Below are positions 44,731-54,403 of a stretch of DNA of 64,000 nt, piece after piece. The DNA comes from Selenomonas sp. AB3002. GTDB taxonomy: Bacteria; Bacillota; Negativicutes; Selenomonadales; Selenomonadaceae. Both the position numbers and the translations under genes were made by a program. The stretch's first letter is position 1; every line of letters begins with the position of its first letter. Below the pieces are notes generated by a model. The model had not been told where the DNA came from and did not search any database. It was given only the letters and a program-made list of their open reading frames with translations. The stretch covers positions 1 to 64,000 of the forward strand of contig NZ_JNIO01000002.1 in the NCBI RefSeq assembly GCF_000702545.1, read 5' to 3'.

Positions 44731-45012
44731 TTGAACAGATACAGTAATGAATTTAAGGAAGAAGCCGTAAAAAGAGTCTTGAGCGGTGTTCCGGCCAGCC
44801 AGGTAGCCCGAGAGATAGGAGTCAACGTAAGTTCCCTATACACTTGGAAGGCAAGATACATAAAACATCCGGAGCAGCCCTTTGTCGGCAGTGGCAAGCT
44901 CCGTGATGAGGATGCCGAGCTAAGAAGGCTACAGCGGCGTATTAAAGACCTTGAACAGGAGAATGAATTCCTAAAAAAAGCGAGCGCCTTCTTTGCCAAG
45001 AACCTGAAGTGA
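44731..45012 (+). CDS. IS3-family OrfA
   Basis: A 93-residue DNA-binding subunit. It has a helix-turn-helix (FKEEAVKRVLSGVPASQVAR, GVNVSSLYTWKARY) followed by a leucine-zipper-like coiled coil (LRRLQRRIKDLEQENEFLKK). The TTG at 44731 is preceded by GAGGTG; a longer ATG start at 44701 lacks a site. An A7G run near 44972 can act as a -1 slippery site to make the OrfAB fusion. Confidence 0.88.
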   Translation: MNRYSNEFKEEAVKRVLSGVPASQVAREIGVNVSSLYTWKARYIKHPEQPFVGSGKLRDEDAELRRLQRRIKDLEQENEFLKKASAFFAKNLK

Positions 45013-45890
45013 TCCGATATTACTACATCGAAGCTAACCGCGGCAAATATCCGATTGAAAAGATGGTGCGATGGGCTAATGTATCCAGAAGCGGTTTTTA
45101 CGCTTGGCTTTCCCGCAAGCCAAGCCCACGTGACAAAAGCAATGATGAGCTTTTACGTATCATTAAGCAAATTCACGAAAAATCCAATAAGACCTATGGT
45201 TCCGTGCGCATTTTCAGAAAGCTACGTAAAAAGGGGATTAAGGTCAACCACAAGCGTGTAGAACGTATCATGAAGGCAAACGGCATACATGGCAAGGCAC
45301 GTCGTAAATATAAGGCTACAACATATTCAGACCATGATATGCCTGTTGCCGAAAATGTTCTCAACCGCAATTTTTCTGCGGAACATCCTGGGGAAAAGAT
45401 GGTCAGTGATATAACCTATATCCCTACAGACGAAGGCTGGCTTTATCTAGCTGGGGTGATGGATTTATGCGGCCGTAAAATGGTAGGAGTGGCCATGGAC
45501 AGCCGTATGACCAAACAGCTAGTTATGTCAGCTTTACAGGATGCCATAAATCATACCAGCGATGTAAACGGCTGCATCCTCCATTCTGACCGTGGAAGCC
45601 AGTATTGTTCCAAAGACTACTGCCAAATGGCAAAGCAGAATGGTTTTACGATGAGCATGAGCCGGAAAGGCAACTGTTGGGATAACGCTCCCATGGAAAG
45701 CTTCTGGGGTACATTAAAACAGGAATGGCTGAACGAGAAGCATTTCCGCACTCGCGCTGAAGCTAAGGCGGCTGTATTTGAGTATATTTGGATTTTCTAC
45801 AACCGCCAGCGAATACATTCCAGCAACGATTACCAGACTCCGGAAGAATACTACATGGAGCGAATGCCCGTTGAAAAAATTGCTGCCTAA
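45009..45890 (+). CDS. IS3-family transposase OrfB
   Basis: A 293-residue protein with an HTH_21-like N-terminus and an RNase H-like core. The DDE residues lie in VSDITYIPT, ILHSDRGSQYCS and ESFWGTLKQEW. It overlaps orfA by four bases. The frame is complete, so it may be active. Confidence 0.92.
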   Translation: MIRYYYIEANRGKYPIEKMVRWANVSRSGFYAWLSRKPSPRDKSNDELLRIIKQIHEKSNKTYGSVRIFRKLRKKGIKVNHKRVERIMKANGIHGKARRKYKATTYSDHDMPVAENVLNRNFSAEHPGEKMVSDITYIPTDEGWLYLAGVMDLCGRKMVGVAMDSRMTKQLVMSALQDAINHTSDVNGCILHSDRGSQYCSKDYCQMAKQNGFTMSMSRKGNCWDNAPMESFWGTLKQEWLNEKHFRTRAEAKAAVFEYIWIFYNRQRIHSSNDYQTPEEYYMERMPVEKIAA

Positions 45891-46070
45891 ATTGGTGAAG
45901 ATGGCCAAAACTGCGGAAAATAAAGCAATTTTGAGGATGCGTTAGGAATCTTTCATTTTAGGTGTCTAAGCGCATGGGGGAAGGCCACTCCATAGCTCCC
46001 CCCCTCTCTTGATTAACGTTATAAAGGAATTTAACAAGGGCCTCCCTATCATAGAGAAGCCCCCAAAAGA

Positions 46071-46319
46071 TTATTTAAATTCCTGCTTGTGTTCGCTCAT
46101 CCAAGCTACCAACATATCCTCATAGTCTCTATAACCTGCTGCTGTCATCGCAAGTGTAGCACGTTCCCACGCCTTGCCGTATGCCCCCAGAAGTGTTTCT
46201 ATGGCTACTGTATTGCCTCCGCCAATCAGTTTCAAGATGGCCTCTGCAAGTTCATCCTGTTCGCCTATGGCTCTGTGCCAATCGTCCATGCAAACCCTGA
46301 GTGATGCTTTCTTCTCCAT
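46071..46319 (-). CDS. Hypothetical protein of the element
   Basis: An 82-residue, helical, mostly acidic protein (MEKKASLRVCMDDWHRAIGE) with AGGGGA before the ATG. It lies just before the TerS-like gene. Not recognised. Confidence 0.5.
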   Translation of the reverse strand: MEKKASLRVCMDDWHRAIGEQDELAEAILKLIGGGNTVAIETLLGAYGKAWERATLAMTAAGYRDYEDMLVAWMSEHKQEFK

Positions 46320-46389
46320 GATGTTTTCCCCTTTCCTAATGGCAACGGTCTATGCTATCATGGTATTAGACCATTAGTTTCAAAAGCCA

Positions 46390-46429
46390 CCCTGCAAGAA
46401 TTCTACACATAACTCTTGCAGGGCTTTTT
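46390..46429. terminator. Hairpin between HNH and downstream gene
   Basis: Stem CCCTGCAAGA / TCTTGCAGGG with a 14-base loop and a T5 run on the plus strand; weaker T content on the minus strand, so readthrough toward the TerS-like gene is possible. Confidence 0.55.
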
Positions 46430-46464
46430 CTTATGCCTAAAATGCTAATCAATAATTCGCGCTA

Positions 46465-46686
46465 TCACTTATTGCCCTTCCTCCTGTTTGCTGTCCTGCT
46501 GGTGACCTGAAGATTGGAGCGTGAATTACTGCCTCCCCTGGAAAGTGGCCTCACATGATCTACCTCCCTAGGGTCTCCTTTTTTAAGCCCCATTTCCCGC
46601 CTTGCTTGGTTACGCAACGACCTATTATGAATCTGCTCCGGCGTCCCCTGATATTCACGATACTCTTTTTTGTAGTCTCTTGCCAT
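46465..46686 (-). CDS. Small HNH endonuclease
   Basis: A 73-residue protein with the HNH core VDHVRPLSRGGSNSRSNLQV. In many cos-type phages such a nuclease stands next to the terminase genes and is needed for packaging. Its place two genes above the TerS-like gene fits that. The Asn and last His positions are partly replaced (SRTANRRKG), as is common in this small phage type. Confidence 0.8.
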   Translation of the reverse strand: MARDYKKEYREYQGTPEQIHNRSLRNQARREMGLKKGDPREVDHVRPLSRGGSNSRSNLQVTSRTANRRKGNK

Positions 46687-46692
46687 TTTACA

Positions 46693-46905
46693 TTACCTCT
46701 TTCCTGATTCCCATTTTTCATCCATAACCTGCCATGCTCGGCCCAAATATTCGGCAGCTTCCGACGTATCCACACCGAGGAACTTTTTCTTAGGCTCTCC
46801 ATCAATAACATTGGCAGCCTCATCTGCTTCCTCCTGGCTGGATGCTATGAACGTGCAAGTATTCCTGCCCTTCTCGCTGGATAGTATTACCACAGATATT
46901 GCCAC
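46693..46905 (-). CDS. Hypothetical protein of the element
   Basis: A 70-residue protein starting at GTG with a near-perfect AAAGGAGGTG site. It reads CTFIASSQEEADEAANVIDG then YLGRAWQVMDEKW, a small alpha/beta fold. Not recognised. Confidence 0.5.
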   Translation of the reverse strand: MAISVVILSSEKGRNTCTFIASSQEEADEAANVIDGEPKKKFLGVDTSEAAEYLGRAWQVMDEKWESGKR

Positions 46906-46982
46906 TATTTCACCTCCTTTTTTGGGGCGGGTATAGGTAAGACTACCCTTGCCCCCTATTAGATGTTCAAACTACGTGCCGC

Positions 46983-47273
46983 TTACGGCAAACTCTGCTC
47001 AGAATTGGCGTTCTGTCTAATTCGTTCAGCCCGCCTTGCTCTTTCCTCATCTGTCAGTTTTATTCTAAGCGGCTTGCTCCGCAGCAGGATCAATTCCTTT
47101 CCTGCCCTGAATGTCATCGCAACCACCTTACCAGCTTGCCTATCCTCCCGCTCCAGTTTGTAGGAAGAAAGCCCCTTCAGCCTCCGCATGATTGACGGGT
47201 CTGCCGTATAAATGGTAGCTTCATCCTCTGCCCTGTCAAATCTGATAATAGTTTCCTGTTCTTCTCTAGTCAT
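46983..47273 (-). CDS. Conserved phage hypothetical protein
   Basis: A 96-residue protein. The N-terminal part TREEQETIIRFDRAEDEATI followed by YTADPSIMRRL is a pattern I recall from several Firmicutes phage early regions, where it has no known function. The end is rich in Arg and Glu. AAGGAG precedes the ATG. Confidence 0.6.
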   Translation of the reverse strand: MTREEQETIIRFDRAEDEATIYTADPSIMRRLKGLSSYKLEREDRQAGKVVAMTFRAGKELILLRSKPLRIKLTDEERARRAERIRQNANSEQSLP

Positions 47274-47300
47274 AGAATCAACTCCTTAACCACATCCCTG

Positions 47301-47630
47301 TTACATCGTGCCAATTCCAAACATAAAACTGGCAGGGATATTCAAGGACACACCCAAATCAAACTCCTCTACATAGCGTTTGACCATCTTGTTTGTCTCC
47401 TCGTTGTATATGCCCAGCACAATTTTCGCAGCATCCCGCCTTACCTCCGGCTCTCCATCCGTACACTCTGCAAGGCTGTGCAACGTAAGAACAGAATTGA
47501 TTATCTGGTAGGTTCTCATGGTATCGAGAAGCTCCTTCTCCCCCATATCCTCAATCCTACAAAGCATATCCGTGATGTTCCTCCTTGCCAGCCTCAGATT
47601 ATTCTCAAGCACCTGTCTTTCTCTGCTCAT
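47301..47630 (-). CDS. Hypothetical protein of the element
   Basis: A 109-residue helical protein (LENNLRLARRNITDMLCRIE) ending SLNIPASFMFGIGTM. I start at 47630 (ATG after GAGAGG). A longer frame to 47711 has no ribosome-binding site. Not recognised. Confidence 0.5.
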   Translation of the reverse strand: MSRERQVLENNLRLARRNITDMLCRIEDMGEKELLDTMRTYQIINSVLTLHSLAECTDGEPEVRRDAAKIVLGIYNEETNKMVKRYVEEFDLGVSLNIPASFMFGIGTM

Positions 47631-47803
47631 TGTCCATTGCCCTCTCAGCGTATAGCTATCATGTCCCCATTGATGTACTGGCATACCACAATTGGGAAGA
47701 ATAGTTCCCATAACTTCATACTCTCACCAACGCCCTATTCATCAAGCATGGTCTTTCCATGCTCTATACAATTTCAAGAAGTCCCGCCCCCTCATGGTAA
47801 CAA

Positions 47804-49570
47804 ATGTAAATTAGAAAACTCAAAGCCCTCTATTTGTCTGCCTTGAGCCATGGCACATTATTCAATGTGCCCCCACAATTTATGGAAAAAATGCTGTTGC
47901 GAATGAGTATCACCCATCTCAGTTTGATGTTTCACATGTACAATAGTACTTGAAAGAAGGTGAACATCATGCTGAGATTGCCTGAAATCGGCTCCCACGC
48001 TGCCTATAGGCAGCTCCTCTCCCAACGCATTCACAACAGTCGCCTCAAACGCTTCGACAAGAAGAAGCACAAGCTGGCAGTCAACCTCCTGGCTATTGAC
48101 CTTTCACCGGTTGACGAGATTATGCGTCCCTTTTTACTCAGCGGAAGGTCGTCCTGCATGGCTACCTTCCTCTATGCTGCGTTCCTACTTGCTTTCCGTC
48201 TGGCTTAAGTCTAACTCTCTTGTTGGCTGGGCTGAACGTCTGCGCTCTGATGAGTCTCTGGCCATACTATCAGGCTTTTCACCCGACCATACCCCATCCT
48301 TCGGCGCTTTTTATGACTTCTTCCATCGCCTATGGCCAGGAGGCAACAATTTCTTGCCTCACCTGCGCTACCGCAGGAAGAAACCGCCTAAAGGAAAGAG
48401 CAATGGCGAAAAGTCTCCGTCCTTCGACAAAGATCATGCTGCCACCGTCATCAAGTTTTTTGATGGACACAGTGCCGGAGGTATCCTCATGACCAAGCTG
48501 CACATCATCGGTGAAATCTACAACAGGGTATTCCTGGCCGGTTCGATTCACAAAGATCTTCTGGATGTCAGGAAACTGGTTCTGGCCGGTGACGGCACTC
48601 CAGTGCAGGTTTCTAACCGTGAGCGAAGCCACTCGATGTGCGATTGCTATAAAAAGGGCATCGACAGTTGCCACCACAAGCGCTGGTTCTCCCAGCCCGA
48701 TGCCAATTGGGGCTGGGATTCGTCCAGAAATTTCTTTTACTTTGGCTATAACCTCTATCTCTTCACGGATGCTAACTCCGGATTGCCTGTCTTCCCTATC
48801 CTGGAGCGTGCATCCCGCCACGACCTTCCTGCCATGCTACACGGACTTGCCTGCATCAAGGCGTTCTTTGCGGACTGGAATATTTCCGCTTTGATCCTTG
48901 ATTCCGCACACGATGCAACTGCTGTGTACGAAATGTGCAGCAAAAGCAGCATAACCCCCTTCATAGACTTGAATCCTCGTGGTACCAAATCAGCTGAGGA
49001 GAAGGGATATACAATAAGTGATGACGGTGTGCCAATCTGTCCTCTTGGACTTCCCCTGAAACCTGATGGCACTGATAAGAAACGGCACAGAGCCAAATAT
49101 ATTTGTCCGAAGACAAAATACGCAGAAAGGCTATGCTTGTGCGACAAGCGCTGTACCAAATCCACTTATGGTCGTGTTGTGCATATAAGCCTTAAGGATA
49201 ATCCACGGCTGTTCTGCGATCCTCCACGCGGTTCACCTCAATGGAAGCAAATCTACAACAAGCGCACATCTGCTGAACGGGCCAACAAACGCATAAAGAT
49301 TGACGGGCTACTGGAAGAAGGACGCCATCACTCTTCCATGATGTGGTATATTAGGTTATTCGCAATAATATCCGTCATACACGTAAAGGCCTGGCGTAAG
49401 CATGCGTGAACCCTGAAAAACTATATTTTTCAGAGGCTGGTTTTTCTGCGCCAATTTTCTCATACACTTTCAAGCTAAGGTATTTCAGCTTCGTGTAAAA
49501 ACATTTCCCATCACCTCAATACTAACAGCCGTCCATTCTCATTTAGATTGCCGTGTTTTCTAAATTACAT
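47804..49570 (+). mobile_element. Insertion sequence of undefined family
   Basis: A 1767-bp element. The ends are ATGTAAATTAGAAAACTC and, inverted, ATGTAATTTAGAAAACAC. The flanks carry the 5-bp duplication AACAA (47799-47803 and 49571-49575). It lies inside the PD-(D/E)xK nuclease gene. The single transposase gene is frameshifted, so it is probably inactive unless rescued. Confidence 0.88.
47969..49409 (+). pseudogene. DDE transposase, frameshifted
   Basis: The N-terminal frame (MLRLPEIGSHAAYRQLL to DEIMRPF) and the main frame (FYSAEGRPAWLPSSMLRSYL to the end) join if the T5 run at 48131-48135 loses one T, giving about 479 residues. The core shows VLAGDGTPVQVS and ALILDSAHDATAVYEMC as likely catalytic Asp regions. 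A +1 programmed shift is possible but not shown. The family is not clear to me. Confidence 0.75.
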
Positions 49571-49849
49571 AACAAGCCACTCTTTCCTGCTCGTTTTGTG
49601 TGCCAGTATTGGTAGCTCCCCGGGGGTGGCATCTCGTTCACTCTGCTCCATTGCGGCCCGGACGTTCAGCCGTTCAACGAATTTCACTTCTTGATGCAGC
49701 CCAGGCAGCCCCTCAACGTCAGCAACTTCTGCCCCTGTCTGATACTGCTGCTGGCCCACACGATGAACGCCAGCGAACCCCGCCTTTTGGCACTCTGCCG
49801 CCCACAAGCGTTCTCCCCTGGCTCCTTTTGCCTTCTGGCTCATACCCAT
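49571..49849 (-). pseudogene. PD-(D/E)xK phage nuclease, interrupted by IS
   Basis: The 5' part encodes KAKGARGERLWAAECQKAGF, then GAEVADVEGLPGLHQEVKFV, the E...D...ExK pattern of a small phage nuclease family, and ends KEWLV at the IS. The 3' end lies beyond the IS at 47742-47803 (TMRGRDFLKLYRAWKDHA). Removing the IS and one AACAA gives 111 residues in frame with the expected WLVTM junction. The short tail lost is after the catalytic core, so residual activity is possible. Confidence 0.8.
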
Positions 49850-49853
49850 ACTA

Positions 49854-50462
49854 TCACCTCACGGCCCGAAGATGCTTATGCGGCTTCCTTACCACGCCCA
49901 GGGGCCGCCCATCCTCGTCAATCATGACTTCTTTTCCGTTCTCCAGCTTTGTGGAATGGTAAACCTTGATTCCCATGTCATGTGCAAAGGATTCCATGAG
50001 TGATGGCTCCCCCTGCATGGCCCGCAATTCGTCCACCAAGTATATGCCACCTACCGTGAATCCCATGAGAGCGTGATTATCCCATTCCCATAGGAACTTC
50101 TGCACGTCCTCTGGTGTCCACGTTCCTGCCAATGCCTTTTTCAATGCCTCCATACTGGAATACCAGTCCTTGGCTCCGTAGGTATGCCCCTTGTAGTCCT
50201 TCTCCGCAGGGAATTCCACCGCCAGCCACTCGGGAGAGAATTCTTCCGCTACCAGGTGCAGCATGGATTTATACAGGCAAAACTCTGCTTCGCTTTCAGT
50301 CTCCCATTTCTCCCGCATGGAATACCAGCGCACCGCAGCATGAAACACCTTTTGCGGGTCCGTACTCTCCAGCATGACGGCCCGCAGCCTATTCTTTTTC
50401 ACCGCCAGTCGGTCACTCTTTTTCTTATCGGCCTGCTCCTTGGTTCCGTGAATGAGTTTCAT
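49854..50462 (-). CDS. Hypothetical protein of the element
   Basis: A 202-residue protein (MKLIHGTKEQADKKKSDRL...). The first part is basic; the middle is aromatic and acidic (WTPEDVQKFLWEWDNHALMG). GGAGGTGATAGC precedes the ATG at 50462. It lies between the HNH gene and the nuclease gene with very short gaps, one transcript. Not recognised. Confidence 0.55.
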   Translation of the reverse strand: MKLIHGTKEQADKKKSDRLAVKKNRLRAVMLESTDPQKVFHAAVRWYSMREKWETESEAEFCLYKSMLHLVAEEFSPEWLAVEFPAEKDYKGHTYGAKDWYSSMEALKKALAGTWTPEDVQKFLWEWDNHALMGFTVGGIYLVDELRAMQGEPSLMESFAHDMGIKVYHSTKLENGKEVMIDEDGRPLGVVRKPHKHLRAVR

Positions 50463-50466
50463 GCTA

Positions 50467-50991
50467 TCACCTCCACGATACCCGCAACGCCGTATCATCT
50501 GCTATTGTTCCGCTACCAGTATTGCTCAACAATCTATTGGTCAGACACTCAAACATCACAGTAACCTCATCTGATCCCTTGATGTCTGCTTTAGTGAGGG
50601 TTCTAACCGCCCTCCCCTTATCAGCCCATTTGCCATTGACCGCCAACTTCTGGAACCACGACAGATATATAGCATTTCGCTCCCGCTCATAGTTCCGCCT
50701 AAATTCCACCAATCCTGGCGTGAACTTCTTGCCCAGCTTGGCAATATCATCAGCCAGCCCCGGCAATATCTCCTTATGCAGTCGACTGTGGCAATCCCTG
50801 CATAGTGTCACAAGGTAGGAAATATCATCCATGAACTTGTAGTTCAAGTGGTGAACTTGCAAATTATCCTTAGCCCCGCAACACACACACCTATGATGGT
50901 CTGTTTCCATTCTCTCCTGTCTCAGTTGTTGCCACTCTGGCGAATGCAGGTATGTATCATAATCAGGATATTCCTTACCCTTAATTGTCAC
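50467..50991 (-). CDS. HNH endonuclease
   Basis: A 174-residue protein. The zinc-linked HNH core is CVCCGAKDNLQVHHLNY then LVTLCRDCHSRLHKEI, with both CxxC pairs. The C-terminal half is basic and may bind DNA. It is just below the primase gene and the putative origin. Function in the element (homing, packaging or recombination) is not clear. Confidence 0.85.
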   Translation of the reverse strand: MTIKGKEYPDYDTYLHSPEWQQLRQERMETDHHRCVCCGAKDNLQVHHLNYKFMDDISYLVTLCRDCHSRLHKEILPGLADDIAKLGKKFTPGLVEFRRNYERERNAIYLSWFQKLAVNGKWADKGRAVRTLTKADIKGSDEVTVMFECLTNRLLSNTGSGTIADDTALRVSWR

Positions 50992-51071
50992 GTTCTCAAT
51001 CCTCCTCCCGTTACCACAGCAGTGGCCTACTATTTAGTTGCCAATGTCATGTAAAAGTGTAGAAATGAACA

Positions 51072-51156
51072 TTTGCAGGAAAAACTCTATAAAACCCTAT
51101 AGAAAACCACTTCCCTATGGACTTTATAGGAAATTCCTGCAAAACTACAAAACTAC
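51072..51156. other. Candidate replication origin
   Basis: An AT-rich stretch directly below the primase stop. An inverted repeat TTTGCAGGAA (51072) / TTCCTGCAAA (51134) encloses four CCCTATAG-like words. A direct repeat AAAACTAC occurs twice (51141, 51149). In staphylococcal islands the origin lies in this place, next to the rep gene. Inference only. Confidence 0.4.
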
Positions 51157-51181
51157 ACACATAGTTGATAAAATCAATATT

Positions 51182-53081
51182 TCAGACAGGGATTTCTATC
51201 ACAGATAAACCTTTGAAATAAACTCCTCTGCCTCCTCTAACTTTTACAAAGCCACGATTCTCCATCTGCTCCGAAAAAGTACGCGAGGACATATAATGTC
51301 CATCATCGAGCCACGCAGTAAATGCCCTGTGTGTATCTCTCACGGGGGCCTTCAGCCCTTCACCAGTCTCGCAGCATTCATTAATGAATTGCCCTATGAG
51401 GTCGTTATCTTGGAAATATATGTCCATCATCTTCTTTATGGGGGCAGGCAGTTCGCCAACTTCACCACGTTCCCACCATTCAAGTGCACCTTCTACACAC
51501 CAAGCCAGTATAGCTTCTTTGGTCTCCCCTTTCAGCTTTTCCTTTAGCATAATATCCTTCTTGGCTATGTGCTCCATGAAGGGGATAATAACCATGCGCC
51601 GCCTCATACCTTCGTCTGTGCTATCCGTAACTGTTGGCTTGTAGTTGCTGGACATCACAAGAGAAAACTTTGGAACAAAGGAAAAAGGATTTGCGTACAG
51701 GTGACGGCCCACAAGCCTATCACTTCCCGTCAAGAGCTTTATCCTGGCATCGTTGAACTTCCGCCCTATCCCGCTTTCGCTGGTGATTATAAGCCGCTTT
51801 CCTGCCAGTTCTGCTATCTGTGGTGTGGGTTGCCCTCCATTCCCCGCATCGTTACGGGAAGCCAGCAACACATCAATGTCCATCGTCCCGGCGTAGGCTC
51901 CCAGCACATAAGCAATGGACTCAATGAAAGTTCCCTTGCCGCCCCCGCCTGGACCATAGAGAAACAGGAATTTTTCTTCTGAAGTAAGCCCAAAGAGACT
52001 GTAACCTATAAACCTCTTGAGCCACGCCCTTACTTCTTCATCTGGCAGAATGGTTTGCAGGACATCTTCCCACAAAGGTGACTTTGCCCCTGGCATATAA
52101 TCCGCTCTGCAAATCTTGGTTATATAGTCCTTCCTATCATGAGGCTTGAGTTCACCTGTCCGAAGGTCAAGCGTTCCATTCCCGCAATTAAGGATATAGG
52201 GATTCTTGTCTAAATCGCCCTTCTCTATAGAGAACAAGCCTTTTGCCTGAGTTATACAGTTTCTAAGATTTACTGTGTTCTCAGACTTTAGGAAAAATTT
52301 TATGGCAGCTTCCTTGGCTTTCCTGTCCTCGTCACTTACAGCCGCAGAAAATGCCGCCCCTGCTTCCTTGAACGCCCTACGCAGCATGGCTACGGCCTTA
52401 TCATATACCTGCAAGCCCTCTGTATCTTCATCCTCTTTCCATTGCTTGCCGTTCCATTGGAGCCACTTCCTGCTAGCTGGCACATAAAGGAGCCGATCAG
52501 TATACATGAACTTGAGCCTTTCCGCATTGCCCGCATCAGTCAGCTTGAAGTCCAACAAGGAGGGCGGTTTATCAGCAACACGCTTTTTCTCCGGTGAATA
52601 AACTTCCCCATTCCAGCCTTGCAGGGCTTTTTCAATTGTCCACTTACGATAATCTGTCCGCCTCTGCCACTTCTCTCTCTGCGCCAACTTGGAACCGTTG
52701 AAGATTTCAAGCATCAAGCCCGTATCCCCGCCAGTCCAAAAGGGCAGCATATCCATAAGAGCCATGTCCGCAGCAGAATCATCTCCACCATAGGCAGAAA
52801 TTTCGCCCCTGTCATACAGGTCAAAGAACTTCCCCGCTTGAGCTGACCGCCGAATCCTTGCCAGAATCTCTTGCACGCCATCAGGGGACGGATTAACCAT
52901 TCTCTGCTTAACTGGTGCAGCAGGTTTCTTTGCCATCTTCACCAGTTCATCAAGCACCGCTTGAATATCCACAATTTCTGAAAGGTCATGCCACACGTTG
53001 CCTGTGAGCGTGAAATATCTACCGTGTGGGTATACCTCTAATTGCCCATTCCTAAAGCCATTGGCAAGCTCTCCCCTACCT
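51182..53081 (-). pseudogene. PrimPol-D5 primase-helicase, C-terminal part
   Basis: The larger piece of a replication protein split by an IS3 element. It continues GRGELANGFRNGQLEVYPHG, then a D5_N region and a superfamily 3 helicase with Walker A FLYGPGGGGKGTF, Walker B-like NGGQPTPQIAELAG region and LVMSSNYKPTV. With the N-terminal part at 54404-54741 and one CCT removed, 744 residues are restored in frame. Such proteins start and drive replication of satellites and phages. The C-terminal piece could still be made from a start near the IS but lacks the primase site. Confidence 0.85.
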
Positions 53082-53146
53082 TGCCCCATACCCGCTTTGC
53101 TGGACACCCGAAATGAATGGTACAATACATTCATGAGGTGATACGA

Positions 53147-53428
53147 TTGAACAGATACAGTAATGAATTTAAGGAAGAAGCCGTAAAAAGAGTCTTGAGC
53201 GGTGTTCCGGTCAGCCAGGTAGCCCGAGAGATAGGAGTCAACGTAAGTTCCCTATACACTTGGAAGGCAAGATACATAAAACATCCGGAGCAGCCCTTTG
53301 TCGGCAGTGGCAAGCTCCGTGATGAGGATGCCGAGCTAAGAAGGCTACAGCGGCGTATTAAAGACCTTGAACAGGAGAATGAATTCCTAAAAAAAGCGAG
53401 CGCCTTCTTTGCCAAGAACCTGAAGTGA
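53147..53428 (+). CDS. IS3-family OrfA, copy 2
   Basis: As copy 1, with one visible change: VPVSQV in place of VPASQV in the helix-turn-helix. Start at TTG after GAGGTG. Confidence 0.88.
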   Translation: MNRYSNEFKEEAVKRVLSGVPVSQVAREIGVNVSSLYTWKARYIKHPEQPFVGSGKLRDEDAELRRLQRRIKDLEQENEFLKKASAFFAKNLK

Positions 53429-54306
53429 TCCGATATTACTACATCGAAGCTAACCGCGGCAAATATCCGATTGCAAAGATGGTGCGATGGGCTAATGTAT
53501 CCAGAAGCGGTTTTTACGCTTGGCTTTCCCGCAAGCCAAGCCCACGTGACAAAAGCAATGATGAGCTTTTACGTATCATTAAGCAAATTCACGAAAAATC
53601 CAATAAGACCTATGGTTCCGTGCGCATTTTCAGAAAGCTACGTAAAAAGGGGATTAAGGTCAACCACAAGCGTGTAGAACGTATCATGAAGGCAAACGGC
53701 ATACATGGCAAGGCACGTCGTAAATATAAGGCTACAACATATTCAGACCATGATATGCCTGTTGCCGAAAATGTTCTCAACCGCAATTTTTCTGCGGAAC
53801 ATCCTGGGGAAAAGATGGTCAGTGATATAACCTATATCCCTACAGACGAAGGCTGGCTTTATCTAGCTGGGGTGATGGATTTATGCGGCCGTAAAATGGT
53901 AGGAGTGGCCATGGACAGCCGTATGACCAAACAGCTAGTTATGTCAGCTTTACAGGATGCCATAAATCATACCAGCGATGTAAACGGCTGCATCCTCCAT
54001 TCTGACCGTGGAAGCCAGTATTGTTCCAAAGACTACTGCCAAATGGCAAAGCAGAATGGTTTTACGATGAGCATGAGCCGGAAAGGCAACTGTTGGGATA
54101 ACGCTCCCATGGAAAGCTTCTGGGGTACATTAAAACAGGAATGGCTGAACGAGAAGCATTTCCGCACTCGCGCTGAAGCTAAGGCGGCTGTATTTGAGTA
54201 TATTTGGATTTTCTACAACCGCCAGCGAATACATTCCAGCAACGATTACCAGACTCCGGAAGAATACTACATGGAGCGAATGCCCGTTGAAAAAATTGCT
54301 GCCTAA
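53425..54306 (+). CDS. IS3-family transposase OrfB, copy 2
   Basis: As copy 1, 293 residues, DDE residues intact. One visible change: PIAKM in place of PIEKM near the N-terminus. Confidence 0.92.
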   Translation: MIRYYYIEANRGKYPIAKMVRWANVSRSGFYAWLSRKPSPRDKSNDELLRIIKQIHEKSNKTYGSVRIFRKLRKKGIKVNHKRVERIMKANGIHGKARRKYKATTYSDHDMPVAENVLNRNFSAEHPGEKMVSDITYIPTDEGWLYLAGVMDLCGRKMVGVAMDSRMTKQLVMSALQDAINHTSDVNGCILHSDRGSQYCSKDYCQMAKQNGFTMSMSRKGNCWDNAPMESFWGTLKQEWLNEKHFRTRAEAKAAVFEYIWIFYNRQRIHSSNDYQTPEEYYMERMPVEKIAA

Positions 54307-54403
54307 ATTGGTGAAGATGGCCAAAACTGCGGAAAATAAAGCAATTTTGAGGATGCGTTAGGAATCTTTCATTTTAGGTGTCTAAGCGCATGGGGGAAGG
54401 CCA

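Larger units (their letters stand above)
44666..45987 (+). mobile_element. IS3-family element, copy 1
   Basis: A 1322-bp element beginning TG and ending CA, with the imperfect inner inverted repeats TGGACACCCGAAATG / TAGACACCTAAAATG. It has a 3-bp target duplication CTC on both sides. It holds orfA and orfB and differs from copy 2 (53082-54403) at only a couple of bases that I noticed. It breaks the TerS-like gene. Confidence 0.9.
53082..54403 (+). mobile_element. IS3-family element, copy 2
   Basis: 1322 bp, near-identical to copy 1, flanked by the 3-bp duplication CCT. It interrupts the primase-helicase gene in the opposite orientation to that gene. Confidence 0.9.

Noticed and set aside
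47858-48070. A 70-codon minus-strand frame at the left end of the IS
   Set aside because: It is antisense to the transposase start and contains only IS-end sequence.
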